DNA of 13,310 nucleotides from Cellulomonas sp. GTDB taxonomy: Bacteria > Actinomycetota > Actinomycetes > Actinomycetales > Cellulomonadaceae. The stretch spans positions 1-13,310 of the forward strand of contig JAPSIJ010000030.1 of NCBI GenBank assembly GCA_031178805.1, written 5' to 3'. The notes beneath the pieces are model-generated. The model was given only the letters and a program-made list of their open reading frames with translations. It was not told the DNA's origin and searched no databases. Shown piece after piece: positions 13,218 through 13,310 of the stretch. Numbering within the stretch: the first letter of the stretch is position 1; each line of letters opens with the position of its first letter. The position numbers and the translations under genes were made by a program.

Positions 13218-13310
13218 TCAGGCGGGCGGCGGCGGGACGTCGGGGCGCCGCACGAGCGCGGACAGCACGATCGTCGACCGGGTGCGCGTGACGAACGGCT
13301 CCGCGGCCAG
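13218..13310 (-). CDS. C-terminal 30 residues of a probable Lrp/AsnC family regulator
   Basis: On the minus strand the frame is open from the window edge to TGA at 13218-13220, reading LAAEPFVTRTRSTIVLSALV followed by a Pro-rich end RRPDVPPPPA. The V-T-R-T-R-S-T-I-V-L-S pattern matches the last strand of the Lrp/AsnC effector-binding (RAM/ACT-like) domain. The helix-turn-helix and start lie outside the window. It is convergent with the stress-protein gene. The call rests on a short segment, so the family is probable rather than certain. Confidence 0.6.
   Translation of the reverse strand: MAAEPFVTRTRSTIVLSALVRRPDVPPPPA

Overview
This window looks like chromosomal DNA of a very GC-rich actinobacterium. 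The Cellulomonadaceae (Cellulomonas, Actinotalea and relatives) are the best guess. The evidence is strong G/C preference at codon third positions, frequent GTG starts, a DtxR-type metalloregulator with the classical residue numbering, a mycobacterial-type SerC, a c-di-AMP (ydaO) riboswitch in front of an NlpC/P60 hydrolase, and an LAxTG (sortase E-type) surface protein. The genus is inferred from general character, not from a marker gene. No rRNA, tRNA, CRISPR array or recognisable insertion sequence is present.

Layout from left to right. (1) The C-terminal 295 residues of an NCS2/AzgA-type purine permease, followed by a GC hairpin. (2) ugd, UDP-glucose 6-dehydrogenase. (3) A minus-strand gene for a protein with an AbiEi-like N-terminal DNA-binding domain and a Vsr-like DUF559 nuclease domain. 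It is bracketed by two related 60-nt hairpins of identical geometry, and its stop codon lies inside one of them. (4) A marR-MFS exporter operon. (5) A large membrane-anchored DUF4012 protein. (6) A signal-peptide plus LAVTG cell-wall-anchored protein. (7) serC on the minus strand, divergent from dtxR on the plus strand. (8) A promoter and c-di-AMP riboswitch driving a secreted NlpC/P60 peptidoglycan hydrolase, with a strong terminator. (9) A conserved HNH endonuclease-family protein. (10) A tandem-domain universal stress protein. (11) The last 30 residues of a convergent, probably Lrp/AsnC-type regulator.

Functionally the region is mostly housekeeping (purine uptake, serine synthesis, metal regulation, stress), with a cell-envelope theme. 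Ugd supplies UDP-glucuronate, DUF4012 proteins often occur in exopolysaccharide loci, the LAVTG protein is surface-anchored, and the NlpC/P60 hydrolase remodels peptidoglycan under probable c-di-AMP control. The DUF4012 gene and the LAVTG gene share an uncommon upstream element (9-bp-period TGTCC repeats plus a GTCCG/CGGAC dyad), which suggests they form a small regulon.

The two least explained signals are the hairpin-bracketed nuclease gene, where hairpin arms differ by compensatory changes, and the shared TGTCC-repeat element upstream of the two surface genes.
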